DNA of 64,000 bases from Nocardia fluminea. GTDB lineage: Bacteria; Actinomycetota; Actinomycetes; Mycobacteriales; Mycobacteriaceae. The notes below the pieces were generated by a model that did no database searches, was not told the DNA's origin, and saw only the letters and a program-made list of their open reading frames with translations. Shown one piece after another: positions 52,391 through 61,770 of this stretch. Location: positions 3,224,001 to 3,288,000 of the forward strand of contig NZ_PJMW01000002.1 of NCBI RefSeq assembly GCF_002846365.1. The letters run 5' to 3'. Position 1 is the stretch's first letter, and each line of letters opens with the position of its first letter. A program made the position numbers and the translations under genes.

Positions 52391-52655
52391 GGTGGGTTGT
52401 TGAAGACGGGGACGCGCTGGGTGTGCTTGGTGGGTTGTTGGAGGCGGGGACGCGCTGGGTGTGCTTGGCGGGTTGTTGAAGGCGGGGACGCGCTGGGTGT
52501 GCTTGGCGGGTCGTTGGAGACGGGGACGCGCTGGGTGTGCTTGGTGGGTTATTGGAGACGGGGACAGTTCTGAGGGGGCTGGGTGGGTTGTCGACGACTG
52601 GGACAGTCCGGAGGGGGCTGGGTGGTCGTTGAAGACGGGGGCGGTCCGGGATGGG
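52391..52655. repeat. 38-bp tandem repeat (minisatellite), about seven units
   Basis: Units begin at 52391, 52429, 52467, 52505, 52543, 52581 and 52620, each opening GGYGGGTTGTTGRAGRCGGG. The first four are nearly identical and end GCTGGGTGTGCTT; the last three have diverged (GTCCGGAGGGGGCT). Length variation by slippage is expected. Confidence 0.9.
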
Positions 52656-52700
52656 TTGGGCGGCTAGGGTGGGGTGTTCCGGTTGGAGGGGAGTTCGGTG

Positions 52701-53375
52701 GTGTCTGATTCGTCTGCAGGTCAGGGGTATTCCTCGCAGGATGACGGGGTGACTGCGTATCCGGTGAATGCTCCGGGCTACGGGGCGAATCCGCAGCCGC
52801 CCGTTCTGTCGTCGCCCTATGGGTTGGGCGCTCCGTATCCCGTACCGGGGAGTGCGCCGGTGGACGCCGGGCCTCGGGGTGTTCCGCAGAGTGTGCAGAT
52901 CGCGTTCTATGTGATGCTGGCGGGGGCGGTGGTTACGTTGCTCGGTATGGCGTATTCGCTCACCATGCTCGATGAGACTCGTAGTAACGCGCTCGATGCT
53001 TCGGGTGGTGTGTTGCGGGGGAACGATCTGGATCTGCTGGTGTACGCGAGCGTCGGCGGGACTCTGCTGAGTGCGGTGGTGACGGCGGGGTTGTGGGTGT
53101 GGATGGCGTTCGTCTGCCGGGCGGGGAAGAACTGGGGGCGGATCACGGGGACGGTGTTCTTCGGGATCAACGCGCTGTCCTACGCGGCGGGCACGGTGCT
53201 GGCGTTCGTCACCTCGACGGCGGGGATCGCGCTGGTGTTCAGCACGGTCACGCTGGTTATCGGCCTCGCCGCTGTGATCCTGTTGTGGAACGGGACGTCC
53301 TCGCCCTTCTTCGCGGCGCGGGCGCCGCAGGGCTACCAGCCCTACCCGGGCTATCCGCCTACGGCGCCGTACTGA
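52701..53375 (+). CDS. Membrane protein with Pro/Gly/Tyr-rich N-terminus
   Basis: 224 residues from GTG 52701 (GGAGGGGAG ribosome site). The first ~70 residues are low complexity (AYPVNAPGYGANPQPPV). Four membrane helices follow (VQIAFYVMLAGAVVTLLGMAY, LLVYASVGGTLLSAVVTAGLWVWMAF, ITGTVFFGINALSYAAGTVLAF, VFSTVTLVIGLAAVILLW), and the tail GYQPYPGYPPTAPY is proline/tyrosine-rich. A common actinobacterial architecture, function unknown. The 3' end overlaps the convergent GlxA-type gene by 17 bases. Confidence 0.75.
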   Translation: MSDSSAGQGYSSQDDGVTAYPVNAPGYGANPQPPVLSSPYGLGAPYPVPGSAPVDAGPRGVPQSVQIAFYVMLAGAVVTLLGMAYSLTMLDETRSNALDASGGVLRGNDLDLLVYASVGGTLLSAVVTAGLWVWMAFVCRAGKNWGRITGTVFFGINALSYAAGTVLAFVTSTAGIALVFSTVTLVIGLAAVILLWNGTSSPFFAARAPQGYQPYPGYPPTAPY

Positions 53376-54309
53376 AGTTCGCACGGTAGGTGCTCGGTGA
53401 GACGCCGAGCTGGCGAACCATGTGCTGGCGCAACGACTCCGCCGACCCGATGCCGCTGTGCCGGGCGACCCGCTCGATCGGCAGGGTGGTCGATTCCAGC
53501 AGTTCCCTGGCGCGGTGGATCCGCTGACTCAGCAACCATTTCTGCGGGCTGAGGCCGGTTTCCTCGTGGAACCGACGGGTCAGCGTGCGCACGCTGACCC
53601 GTGCGTGCTCGGCCAGTTCGCGCAGGGACAGGGGCGTGTCGAGCCGTTCCAGCGCCCAGGTTCGGGTGGCGGAGAGGGACAGGTCGTCGTCGGCGGGTAA
53701 TGGTGTGTCGACGAATTGGGCCTGCCCGCCGGGCCGCACGGGCGTCACCACCGCGGCCCGCGCGGCGGCGTTGGCCACGGTGGCGCCGTAGTCGGCGCGG
53801 ATCAGGTGCAGGCAGAGGTCGATTCCGGCTGCCGCGCCTGCCGCGGTGGTCACCGGCCCGTCCTCGATGAACAGTGCGTCGCTGCGCACCTGCACGAGCG
53901 GATGGTCGCGAGCCAGTTCCTCGGCCAGTCCCCAGTGTGTGGTGGCGGTGCGCCCGTCGAGCAATCCGGCCTGGGCGAGCACGAACGCGCCGCTGCAGAT
54001 CGAGGTGACCAGGATGCCGCGATCGACAGCCGCGCGCAGTGCCTTCAGAGTCACCGGATCCGCGTCGGCGCGGTCGGCGGTGCTCGGCACGATCACCGCG
54101 TCGGCGGACTCGAGTACGTCGAGCCCGTGCCGGATCACGACGTCGAACCCACCGGGCGTCATCGAGGGCAGTACCCCTGGCACGGCTGTGCAGACCACCA
54201 CGCGATAGCCGGGCTCGCCGTCGATCATGACCGAGCCCATCACCGTTTCCGGCATCGACAGATCGAAGGACTTCACCGGTGGGACAGCCACCACGGCAAT
54301 GGTCTTCAT
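53359..54309 (-). CDS. GlxA-family regulator (DJ-1/PfpI domain + AraC helix-turn-helix)
   Basis: 316 residues. N-terminal DJ-1-like domain with nucleophile-elbow region VTSICSGAFVLAQAGLLDGRTATTHW; C-terminal AraC domain (LSLRELAEHARVSVRTLTRRFHEETGLSPQKWLLSQRIHRARELLE and VARHSGIGSAESLRQHMVRQLGVSPSTYR). It faces the epimerase gene with a palindrome in the gap, so the epimerase is its probable target. Ligand unknown. Confidence 0.92.
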   Translation of the reverse strand: MKTIAVVAVPPVKSFDLSMPETVMGSVMIDGEPGYRVVVCTAVPGVLPSMTPGGFDVVIRHGLDVLESADAVIVPSTADRADADPVTLKALRAAVDRGILVTSICSGAFVLAQAGLLDGRTATTHWGLAEELARDHPLVQVRSDALFIEDGPVTTAAGAAAGIDLCLHLIRADYGATVANAAARAAVVTPVRPGGQAQFVDTPLPADDDLSLSATRTWALERLDTPLSLRELAEHARVSVRTLTRRFHEETGLSPQKWLLSQRIHRARELLESTTLPIERVARHSGIGSAESLRQHMVRQLGVSPSTYRANFSTAP

Positions 54310-54387
54310 GGCTTGATCCTTGGGATAGCTGGCATTGCGGCCACTAGTTTAAGCGCCTCGGGGACGGAATCGTGGAAGACGCAAGCA

Positions 54388-54403
54388 CGAGCACTAGCGC
54401 TCG
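54388..54403. promoter_or_regulatory. 16-bp palindrome between GlxA-type and epimerase genes
   Basis: CGAGCACTAGCGCTCG: symmetric except at one base pair, 33 bases before the epimerase start. Confidence 0.45.
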
Positions 54404-54436
54404 CTTCGAAAGATGTTGTTGTGAAAGGGAATTCGC

Positions 54437-55381
54437 ATGCCCACTCATGTAGTGATCGGCCGTGGTGGCACCGCTACCGCCACCGCGTTGTCACTGGCCG
54501 AAACCGGTGATCGCGTGAGGATGGTGAGCCGCAGCGGGCTCGGCCCCACACACCCCGATGTGGAACCGATCGCCCTCGACGCGCTCGACACCACCGCCCT
54601 GTCCGAGATCGCGACCGGTGCGAGCACCGTCTTCAACATGGCGATGCCCGCGTATCACACCTGGCCGGAAACGGTTCCGCCCTTGTTCGGCTCGATCCTG
54701 TCGGCCGCCGAAACCGTCGGCGCCGACCTGGTCATGCTGGGGAACCTGTACGGCTACGGTCCGGTCGACGGTGTCGTCTCCGAACAGACCCCGCTCAGCG
54801 CGACGGGCAGCAAAGGCGTGGTCAGGGCAGCGATGTGGGCCGATGCGCTGGCCGCGCACGAAGCGGGCCGGCTGCGCGTCACCGAAGTGCGTGCGGGTCA
54901 GTTCCTCGGCGCGGGCGCGGTGTCGGTCTTCTCCCTGTTCGTCCAGCCCGCAGTCCTGTCGGGTATCCCGGCGAAGGTCCCGCAGGAACTCGATCTCGCG
55001 CACTCGTACACCGCGATCGGTGATGCCGCGGCCGCACTGGTGGCGGTCGCGCGTGACGAACGGTCGTGGGGGAGGGCCTGGCACGCTCCGGTGATCACCG
55101 CGACCGTGCGCGAGATCGCGAACAGGCTCGCCGAGCTAGCCGACGTGGCGGCACCCGAACTCGTGGTGCTCACAGACGCGGAGATCGCCGAATTCGCCGA
55201 GCATGACCCGTTCTGGACCGAACTGTTCGAGACGAAATACATGTCCCATCGCGAATTCCTCGTCGACGATTCGGCGATGCGCACCACCTTCGGCAGTACC
55301 GCGTCGAAGCTCGACGAGGTGCTCGCGGAGGTGGTCGCCGCCGGCGCGGCCGTGCGGCGATCCGTGCCCGACGCGGGGTAG
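54437..55381 (+). CDS. NAD-dependent epimerase/dehydratase family protein
   Basis: 314 residues. Rossmann nucleotide motif VVIGRGGTATATALSLAETG lacks the classic GxxGxxG third glycine, reading GRGGTATA. Later segments VFNMAMPAYHTWPE, VMLGNLYGYGP and LRVTEVRAGQFLG fit the atypical short-chain group of NmrA/epimerase type. The SYK triad is incomplete: LYGYGP carries Tyr but no clear YxxxK. Probably a redox enzyme or sensor, target of the facing regulator. Confidence 0.75.
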   Translation: MPTHVVIGRGGTATATALSLAETGDRVRMVSRSGLGPTHPDVEPIALDALDTTALSEIATGASTVFNMAMPAYHTWPETVPPLFGSILSAAETVGADLVMLGNLYGYGPVDGVVSEQTPLSATGSKGVVRAAMWADALAAHEAGRLRVTEVRAGQFLGAGAVSVFSLFVQPAVLSGIPAKVPQELDLAHSYTAIGDAAAALVAVARDERSWGRAWHAPVITATVREIANRLAELADVAAPELVVLTDAEIAEFAEHDPFWTELFETKYMSHREFLVDDSAMRTTFGSTASKLDEVLAEVVAAGAAVRRSVPDAG

Positions 55382-55439
55382 ATGCCGTAGGTTTGCCGGG
55401 GAACCAGTCAACGGTTGCTCCGAATCCTGGGAGGCCCCG

Positions 55440-58400
55440 GTGCGGCAAGATGAGGGTGGTATCGGCGCGGCGCATGCCGTGCTGGCGGCGGATGCGGCGC
55501 CGATTCCCTTGTCTTCCGGCCAGTTACGCTGGTGGGTAGCTCATCAGCTGGCGTCCGGCGTGCCCGCCACGATCGCCCTGTATCTGGATCTGTGTGGGCC
55601 ACTGGACATCGCGCGTCTGCGCACCGCGATCCGGTCGGCGGCAGTGCGACTGCAGTCGCCGCACGTGCGGATTCGGCTCGTCGACGGCACACCACACCAA
55701 TACCTCGACCCGGCGATCTTCGGCGACCTCACCGAGATCGACCTCACCGGCGTGTCCGTGGTGCTGCCGGAGGGCGCGGATCATGATGCCGCGGTGCTCG
55801 AAGCGCTGTCGCGGATGGAGCGGGATCGCCGCGCTCGGCTGGATCTGTGCGCGGATGCGATCACTGTCGCGACGTTGTACCGCGTGGGGCCCGAGCGGTG
55901 CTTTCTCTACCTGCGCAGTCATCATCTGGTGCTCGACGGTGTCGGTGCGGCGGCGCTGCTGCGGCTGGCCGCCGAAAACTATTCGCGGGGAGAAGGTCCG
56001 GGCCGGGGCACGGTGTTGTCGATCGAGGGTCTGGTCGACGCGGATCGGGCGTATCGCGATTCCTCCCGCGCGGTAGCGGATCGCGAGTTTTGGGTGAAAG
56101 AGACTGCGGGGCTGCCTGATCCGGTCGGTATCGCCGGCATCGCCGCACCCGCATCGGCGTGTCCGCACCGGGTGTCCGCCTGCCTCGACGAGCGCGCCGC
56201 GAACCTGCTGGCCGCCGCGCGACAGCGATACGCGGCGAGCTTTCCAGAGCTCACCGCTGCTGCCTTCGCCGCGTTCCTCGCCAGAATGTCGGGCTCCGAC
56301 GAGGTCGTTCTCTCACTGCCCGTGGCCGCTCGGCCCACCGCCGCCCTGCGGCGCTCGGCAGGATCGGTGTCCAATGTCGTGCCCTTGTGGCTGCGCGATC
56401 TCGGCACGGCAACAGTCCAAGAGCTGATCGATCAGGTGCGGCTCCGGGTGATCGGCGCCCTGCGCCACCAGTGCTACCGCTACGAGGACATTCAACGCGC
56501 CCGCGGCGAAACCCACTTGGCCCGAGGCGGATTCGGCCCGGTGATCAACCTGCTCGGCTTCACCGCTCCGCTGACCCTCGGTGCCGCGACCGGCCGCGCC
56601 CACCTGCTGAGCCTCGGCCCCGTCGAAGATCTCCTCGTCAACGGCTACCAACTCGGTCCCGACGACACCACCGCGACCATCGACTTCCAGGCCAACCCCG
56701 CCCGCTACGACGCCGCCACCCTGACCTGGTACCACCGCCTGTTCCTCGACTGGTTCGCCACCTTCCTGGCTGTCGAACCCACCGGGCGGATCAATGACCT
56801 GGCCGCCGAAATGCGCTCTGGCGCGGAGTCGGAAAGTTCCACACGCACGGCCGCATGTTCGGCAACGGCTTCGACGTTAGGCGCGCTGTTCAGCGAATTC
56901 GACAAGGCAGGCACCGTTGCGGTGGTAGACGGTGGCAGGTCGATGACCTATCGCGAGCTCGGCGAGTCGGCGGCGCGGTGGGCCAAGGTGCTGATCGCGT
57001 ACGGGGCCACGCCGGGAAGCCCGGTATTGAGCGCGATTCCGAGATCGCTCGAGTCGGTACTGGCGGTGCGCGCCATCGCGGCGGCCGGTGCCTGCCTGAC
57101 GCCGATCGATGTGGGCGACCCGGATGAGCGCGTCGCCCGGATCATCGCCGGATCCGGTGCGGTGCTCGGCCTGACGACACGGGCTGCCCACTCAGGAGGA
57201 TCCGGCGATTCTTCCGGCGTCACCTGGCTGATGCTCGATGACGCTGAAACCCTGGCCCGCGTTGCTGATCAGTCATCGGAGCCCGTCACGGATGCGGATC
57301 GTCGCGGACGGCTGACACCCGCGCATCCCGCCTACCTGATCCATACTTCGGGGACAACCGGGGCACCCAAAGGCGTCGCAGTCACGCATCGCGGCCTCGC
57401 GCCCTTGACCAACCACCTGCTCGCCCGCTATCGCGCAACACCGGATTCGGTTGTGCTGCACGCGCATTCACCCGCCTTCGACGCGCATCTGCTCGAACTC
57501 CTGGCCGCGTTCGCCGCGGGAGCGCGTCTGGTGATCGAACCGCCCACGGTTGTCGCGGGCCCGGAGCTGACCGCGCTCATCGCCGAGCATCGCGTCACAC
57601 ATCTGCTCACCACGCCCGCCGTGCTGGCGACCCTGCGTCCCGCCGACGTGCCGAGTCTGGCGGTGGTGGTCGTCGGCGGCGAGGCCTGCCCGCCGGATCT
57701 GGTCGCCACCTGGGCGCCCCGAGTCCGCTTGCACAACGGCTACGGCCCGACGGAGGCCACCGTGATGGCCACCCAGTCGGCGCCACTGGTGGCAGGAAAG
57801 CCCGTGACCATCGGCGCGCCGCTGCCGGAAGTGACTGCACTTCTGCTTGATTCACGCCTGCGCGCAGTCCCGGCCGGTGCGCGGGCCGAGCTGTACCTCG
57901 GTGGACCGTGCGTGGCGCAGGGCTACATCGGCGATCCCGCGAGCACCGCAGCCCGTTTCGTGGCAGCTCCCCGAGGCGGTGGCGAACGGGTCTACCGCAC
58001 CGGCGATCTCGTCGGCCCCCGCGCCGACGGCGGCTACGAGTTCCTCGGCCGCATCGATACCCAACTGGCCATCCGAGGCCGCCGCATCGAACCCGCCGAA
58101 ATCGAAACAGCCCTGCTCACCGACCCCACGATCGCCCACGCCGCAGTCGACATCGCCGACCCGGGCACCCCCACCGCCCGCCTCATCGCCTACGTCGTCC
58201 CGACCCGCCCCTCCGACCGCCCCGATCCACAGCAACCTTTCGCGCCGAGCACCATGCCCGGCAACACACCGACCCTGACCTGCGGCTCGTCGGATCCCGC
58301 TGCGTCGGAGACCACGTCCGCTAGCGCCCCACCACCGGCCAATCGCGCATCGGAGAAGGACGTGGTCGCCGCGGGCGTCACATTCGACGCCGCCGTGTCC

Positions 58401-59627
58401 CTAGCCCGGCTGCGAACTGTCCTGCCCGTAGCCCTGGTCCCCGTCGCTCTGGTCACCCTCGACCGCCTTCCGTTGACCGCCAACGGAAAACTCGACCGCG
58501 CGGCACTTCCCGCGCCGCCCTCCACCCTCTACCGTCCGCCGAAGACGGCGCTCCAACACCTGATCGCCACCACTTTCGCCGCCGCCTGCCACCTCGACTC
58601 CGTCGGCGCCAACGACGACTTCTTCGCCATCGGCGGCAATTCGCTCACCGGGGTGAGTGTTTCGGCGCAGCTGGCGCAGTCGACGAACACCCCGATCACG
58701 GTCCGCTGGCTCTACACCGCACCGACAGTCGCCGCTCTCGCCCACCGCATCGAGACCTATCGCGCCGACGCCGACCCGGGCGCCGACGCCCTGGCCACCG
58801 TGCTGCCCTTGCGCACGGGCGGGGACCACCCGCCCCTGTTCTGTGTCCACTCCGCCGTCCCGCTCGCCTGGTGCTACACCGGTTTGGCGCGTCACATCAT
58901 CGACCGTCCTGTCTACGGCTTACAGGCACCGACCTTGTCGGCCGCGCAGGTCACGTCAGGTGAGTACGCGACCGCGCGAACATCGCCACCCGAGGTCCTG
59001 ACCGTCGACTTCCTCGCGAGGACCTACGCCACCGAGATCACCCGCCTGCAACCCGACGGTCCCATCCACCTGCTCGGCTGGTCCCTCGGCGGCCAACTCG
59101 CTCACGCCACGGCCGTGCGCCTGCGTGCCGAAGGCCGCGACGTCGCCACCCTCGCCATGCTCGACAGCGTCGTCGTCCCCGATCAGGCCGACCCGCCCCC
59201 GCGCCCCCGCATGCGCGACCTCCTCACTCATCTGCTCGGCGACGAACCCGACGACGCCGACACCCTCCCCGACCTCTCGGCTGAGCAGGCGGCAGCCGAA
59301 TTGGCCGGAGCCGGCGCATCTCTCGGGTCCGGTCTCACCGCCGCGCAACTGACCCGACTGCACGAGGCCTACGCCGACGGGGTTCGCCTCTCACACGGCT
59401 ACCGCCCCGGCCGGTTCGACGGCGACCTCCTCTACTTCTGCGCCACCCAGGGCATGACCGCCTTCCTCGACGCCCAGATGTGGCGCCCGTTCGTCACCGG
59501 CCGTCTCGTCGAACACCCCGTCGACACCACCCACGCCCAGCTCACCAACGCCGACGTCGTCGCCCACATCGGCCCGATCCTGAACCGCCACCTGCGCGCG
59601 GTCGAAACCGCGACGGCCACACCATGA
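55440..59627 (+). CDS. Non-ribosomal peptide synthetase, one module C-A-T-TE
   Basis: 1395 residues from GTG 55440, five bases after GGGAGG. Condensation domain first (LSSGQLRWWVAHQLA; HHLVLDG near residue 160), adenylation domain ~555-985 (HTSGTTGAPKG near 634, NGYGPTEATV, YRTGDLV, LGRIDTQLAIRGRRIEP), a ~50-residue Pro/Ser/Thr-rich insert, then LPLTANGKLD, carrier domain with GGNSLTG (~1064) and thioesterase with GWSLGG (~1212). By-eye comparison with GrsA gives the pocket D-A-L-L-V-G-G-V; the substrate is not assigned. An N-terminal C domain in a single-module enzyme implies an acyl or amino-acyl donor from elsewhere. No MbtH gene nearby. Overlaps the next gene by four bases. Confidence 0.92.
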   Translation: MRQDEGGIGAAHAVLAADAAPIPLSSGQLRWWVAHQLASGVPATIALYLDLCGPLDIARLRTAIRSAAVRLQSPHVRIRLVDGTPHQYLDPAIFGDLTEIDLTGVSVVLPEGADHDAAVLEALSRMERDRRARLDLCADAITVATLYRVGPERCFLYLRSHHLVLDGVGAAALLRLAAENYSRGEGPGRGTVLSIEGLVDADRAYRDSSRAVADREFWVKETAGLPDPVGIAGIAAPASACPHRVSACLDERAANLLAAARQRYAASFPELTAAAFAAFLARMSGSDEVVLSLPVAARPTAALRRSAGSVSNVVPLWLRDLGTATVQELIDQVRLRVIGALRHQCYRYEDIQRARGETHLARGGFGPVINLLGFTAPLTLGAATGRAHLLSLGPVEDLLVNGYQLGPDDTTATIDFQANPARYDAATLTWYHRLFLDWFATFLAVEPTGRINDLAAEMRSGAESESSTRTAACSATASTLGALFSEFDKAGTVAVVDGGRSMTYRELGESAARWAKVLIAYGATPGSPVLSAIPRSLESVLAVRAIAAAGACLTPIDVGDPDERVARIIAGSGAVLGLTTRAAHSGGSGDSSGVTWLMLDDAETLARVADQSSEPVTDADRRGRLTPAHPAYLIHTSGTTGAPKGVAVTHRGLAPLTNHLLARYRATPDSVVLHAHSPAFDAHLLELLAAFAAGARLVIEPPTVVAGPELTALIAEHRVTHLLTTPAVLATLRPADVPSLAVVVVGGEACPPDLVATWAPRVRLHNGYGPTEATVMATQSAPLVAGKPVTIGAPLPEVTALLLDSRLRAVPAGARAELYLGGPCVAQGYIGDPASTAARFVAAPRGGGERVYRTGDLVGPRADGGYEFLGRIDTQLAIRGRRIEPAEIETALLTDPTIAHAAVDIADPGTPTARLIAYVVPTRPSDRPDPQQPFAPSTMPGNTPTLTCGSSDPAASETTSASAPPPANRASEKDVVAAGVTFDAAVSLARLRTVLPVALVPVALVTLDRLPLTANGKLDRAALPAPPSTLYRPPKTALQHLIATTFAAACHLDSVGANDDFFAIGGNSLTGVSVSAQLAQSTNTPITVRWLYTAPTVAALAHRIETYRADADPGADALATVLPLRTGGDHPPLFCVHSAVPLAWCYTGLARHIIDRPVYGLQAPTLSAAQVTSGEYATARTSPPEVLTVDFLARTYATEITRLQPDGPIHLLGWSLGGQLAHATAVRLRAEGRDVATLAMLDSVVVPDQADPPPRPRMRDLLTHLLGDEPDDADTLPDLSAEQAAAELAGAGASLGSGLTAAQLTRLHEAYADGVRLSHGYRPGRFDGDLLYFCATQGMTAFLDAQMWRPFVTGRLVEHPVDTTHAQLTNADVVAHIGPILNRHLRAVETATATP

Positions 59628-60301
59628 CCGCCCTGCGCTCGACGACCGGCCGCCGCACCGCCGCTACCTGGTGGTGCGTCTACGACGACCCCGGCCGCTG
59701 GTCGACCGAACACCCTCGTACGGCGCCGTTGATCGACTGGTTCGCCGACACCCTGATGCGACCCGATCCCGCCCAGGGGCGGCCCGGCCCGGTCTGCCCC
59801 TTCGTCAAACCCGCTGCCGCGCACCACACCCTGTGGATCGCCGAGCTTGCCGATACCGGATCGATCACCGAGGCGATCGACGATGCCTTCGACCTCTACC
59901 GCACCCTCGACCACACACCGGCCGTCCTCACAGTCTTTCCCGGTCTCGACGACACCACCCGCATCGACGCCGCCCACGCCGCGCGCAAGGACGACATCGT
60001 CCGCGCGGGCGCTATGCTCGGCCAGTTCTATCCCGGCTGCCCGGTCGCGGGCCTGTGGAATCGCGACTACCGCCCGCTGCACGCCCCACTGCCGATGCTG
60101 GTGATCCGCCCGATGATGAACACCGACTTCCCGTTCCTGGCCGGCAAACCGGAGTGGCTCTCGGCGTATCTCGCCCGGCACGCGCCGGGACTCCCGCGCA
60201 AGCTCCGCGCCACGATTGCGGACCGGATGCACGTCCCCGACGCGGGACCCGCCTCGATCACCGAACTGCGCGCGCATCTTCCGGATGAACACGCACAATA
60301 A
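59624..60301 (+). CDS. NRPS-coupled conserved protein, DUF6875-like
   Basis: 225 residues; its ATG overlaps the NRPS stop (ATGA). Soluble. Motif-like stretches are PGPVCPFVKPAAAHHTLWIAEL near the front and YRPLHAPLPMLVIRPMMNTDFPFL later, which I associate with a domain of unknown function (DUF6875) found beside biosynthetic enzymes. Its tight coupling says it works in the same pathway as the NRPS. No catalytic motif identified with confidence. Confidence 0.65.
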   Translation: MTALRSTTGRRTAATWWCVYDDPGRWSTEHPRTAPLIDWFADTLMRPDPAQGRPGPVCPFVKPAAAHHTLWIAELADTGSITEAIDDAFDLYRTLDHTPAVLTVFPGLDDTTRIDAAHAARKDDIVRAGAMLGQFYPGCPVAGLWNRDYRPLHAPLPMLVIRPMMNTDFPFLAGKPEWLSAYLARHAPGLPRKLRATIADRMHVPDAGPASITELRAHLPDEHAQ

Positions 60302-60357
60302 GGACACGAACCACGCAATGCCGGACATTAGCGGGGTCATGCGGCACACTACGTCGC

Positions 60358-61323
60358 ATGCGTCGGCTTGTGTGCTGTCTGCTCGTCCTGCTCGGCTGTG
60401 GAATCGTCGTCTCGCCAACGGCATCGGCGGAATCGGGGATCCTCGATGTTCGCCCGCTGGGGGGCAGGCAATTCGAGGTGGTCGTGTATTCCGCGGCGAT
60501 GAACCGCCCGATCACCCTCTGGATGTCGCATCCCGGGTCCGGCGCGCCCGCGCTGTATCTGCTCAACGCGGTCGACGGTGGCGAAGGCGGCGGGCCGTGG
60601 ATGCGGCGCACCGACGTGGTCGACTTCTTCGCCGGCAAACCGGTGAACGTGATCGTCCCGATCGGCGGTCGCGCCAGCATGTACACCGACTGGCAGCGCG
60701 ACGACGGCGTGCTCGGCCGCAACAAGTGGTCCACCTTCCTGACGAACGAACTGCCCCCGCTGCTCAACGATCGCTTCGGTATGACCGGCGCCAATGCCAT
60801 CGCGGGCCTGTCGATGTCGGCTACTTCGGCCTTGAATCTGGCGATCGCGGCGCCCGGCCTGTATCGCGCGGTCGGCGCCTTCAGCGGGTGCACGCAGACC
60901 AGTAATCCGCTCGCGGAGACCTTGGTCCGGTCTCAGCTGGCCACGTTCGGCGCCGACGCGACCAACATGTGGGGCCTGCCCGGCGACCCGGCGTGGGCGG
61001 CCAACGACCCCACCCTGCACGCCGATCGCCTGCGCGGCACCGCCATCTACCTGTCCTCGGGTAACGGAGCCCCCGGCCCGCACGAGGCCTTCAACGATCC
61101 GAGTATCTCGGGCAACGTCGGCGTCCTGCTCGACCGCTTGCTGGTCGGCGGCACGATGGAAGCCGTGGTCGGCAGCTGCTCCAGCCCGCTCGCGGGTCGC
61201 CTGGCCCAGCTCGGCATCCCGGCCGACGTCCGCTTCCGCGCCGCGGGCACCCATGCGTGGCCGTACTGGCAGGACGACGTCCACGATTCCTGGCCGATGA
61301 TCGCCGCCGCACTCGGCATCTGA
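60358..61323 (+). CDS. Ag85/mycolyltransferase-like secreted esterase
   Basis: 321 residues. Signal peptide (RRLVCCLLVLLGCGIVVSPTASA). Alpha/beta-hydrolase of the antigen 85 family: nucleophile elbow GLSMSATSALNLA, catalytic histidine in AGTHAWPYWQDD and fibronectin-like DDGVLGRNKWSTFLTNELPP. In mycolic-acid bacteria such enzymes move mycolates between trehalose and the wall. Mature cysteines (GCTQTS, GSCSS) may bridge. ATG 60358 starts the signal peptide directly. Confidence 0.9.
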   Translation: MRRLVCCLLVLLGCGIVVSPTASAESGILDVRPLGGRQFEVVVYSAAMNRPITLWMSHPGSGAPALYLLNAVDGGEGGGPWMRRTDVVDFFAGKPVNVIVPIGGRASMYTDWQRDDGVLGRNKWSTFLTNELPPLLNDRFGMTGANAIAGLSMSATSALNLAIAAPGLYRAVGAFSGCTQTSNPLAETLVRSQLATFGADATNMWGLPGDPAWAANDPTLHADRLRGTAIYLSSGNGAPGPHEAFNDPSISGNVGVLLDRLLVGGTMEAVVGSCSSPLAGRLAQLGIPADVRFRAAGTHAWPYWQDDVHDSWPMIAAALGI

Positions 61324-61358
61324 GCCTGCTTGTCGGTGGCTCGGCGCACACTGATTCG

Positions 61359-61691
61359 ATGGCATACGACGAGGAACTCGCCGAGCGGATCCGGGAGATC
61401 GTCTACCCACGGCCCGATCTCGACGAGAAGAAGATGTTCGGTGGTCTCGCCTTCCTGATCGGCGGCAATATGGCTGTCGCCGCCAGTGGCAAGGGTGGGC
61501 TGCTGGTGCGGGTCGCCCCGGCCGAAGGTGACGCCCTGCTCGACGGTTCGGCCGTCACGCCGATGGTGATGGGCGGGCGTGAGCTGCACGGCTGGCTGCG
61601 CGTGGCTCCCGAGACGGTCGAGGACGACGTGGCACTGCGGGAATGGGTCGAGCGCGGGGTGGGATTCGCGCAGACCTTGCCGCGGAAATAG
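61359..61691 (+). CDS. TfoX N-terminal domain protein
   Basis: 110 residues from ATG 61359 (MAYDEELAERIREIV). TfoX_N signatures: DEKKMFGGLAFLIGGNMAVAAS and LLVRVAPAEGDALL, C-terminal VEDDVALREWVERGVGFAQTLPRK. Stand-alone TfoX_N proteins occur outside competence systems and have no settled role. Confidence 0.88.
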   Translation: MAYDEELAERIREIVYPRPDLDEKKMFGGLAFLIGGNMAVAASGKGGLLVRVAPAEGDALLDGSAVTPMVMGGRELHGWLRVAPETVEDDVALREWVERGVGFAQTLPRK

Positions 61692-61770
61692 AAGTTCGGT
61701 GGATGTGTCGAAGCGCGATGGCCGGCTCCGGCCAGTGGGTGAAGCAAGCCACTCACCCTAGGAGCACATC

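Larger units (their letters stand above)
52180..52700. other. Gene-free region: structured repeat copy B and 38-bp minisatellite
   Basis: No real gene. Apparent open frames across it exist only because the repeats are GC-rich; the 38-bp period is not a multiple of three, so each unit changes frame. Confidence 0.75.

Noticed and set aside
52130..52573. Protein-coding gene through the repeat region
   Set aside because: The frame exists only across the structured repeat and the minisatellite, and the equivalent sequence in copy A is read in a different frame.
52391..52655. CRISPR array
   Set aside because: The 38-bp units abut each other without spacers and no cas gene is present; it is a tandem minisatellite.
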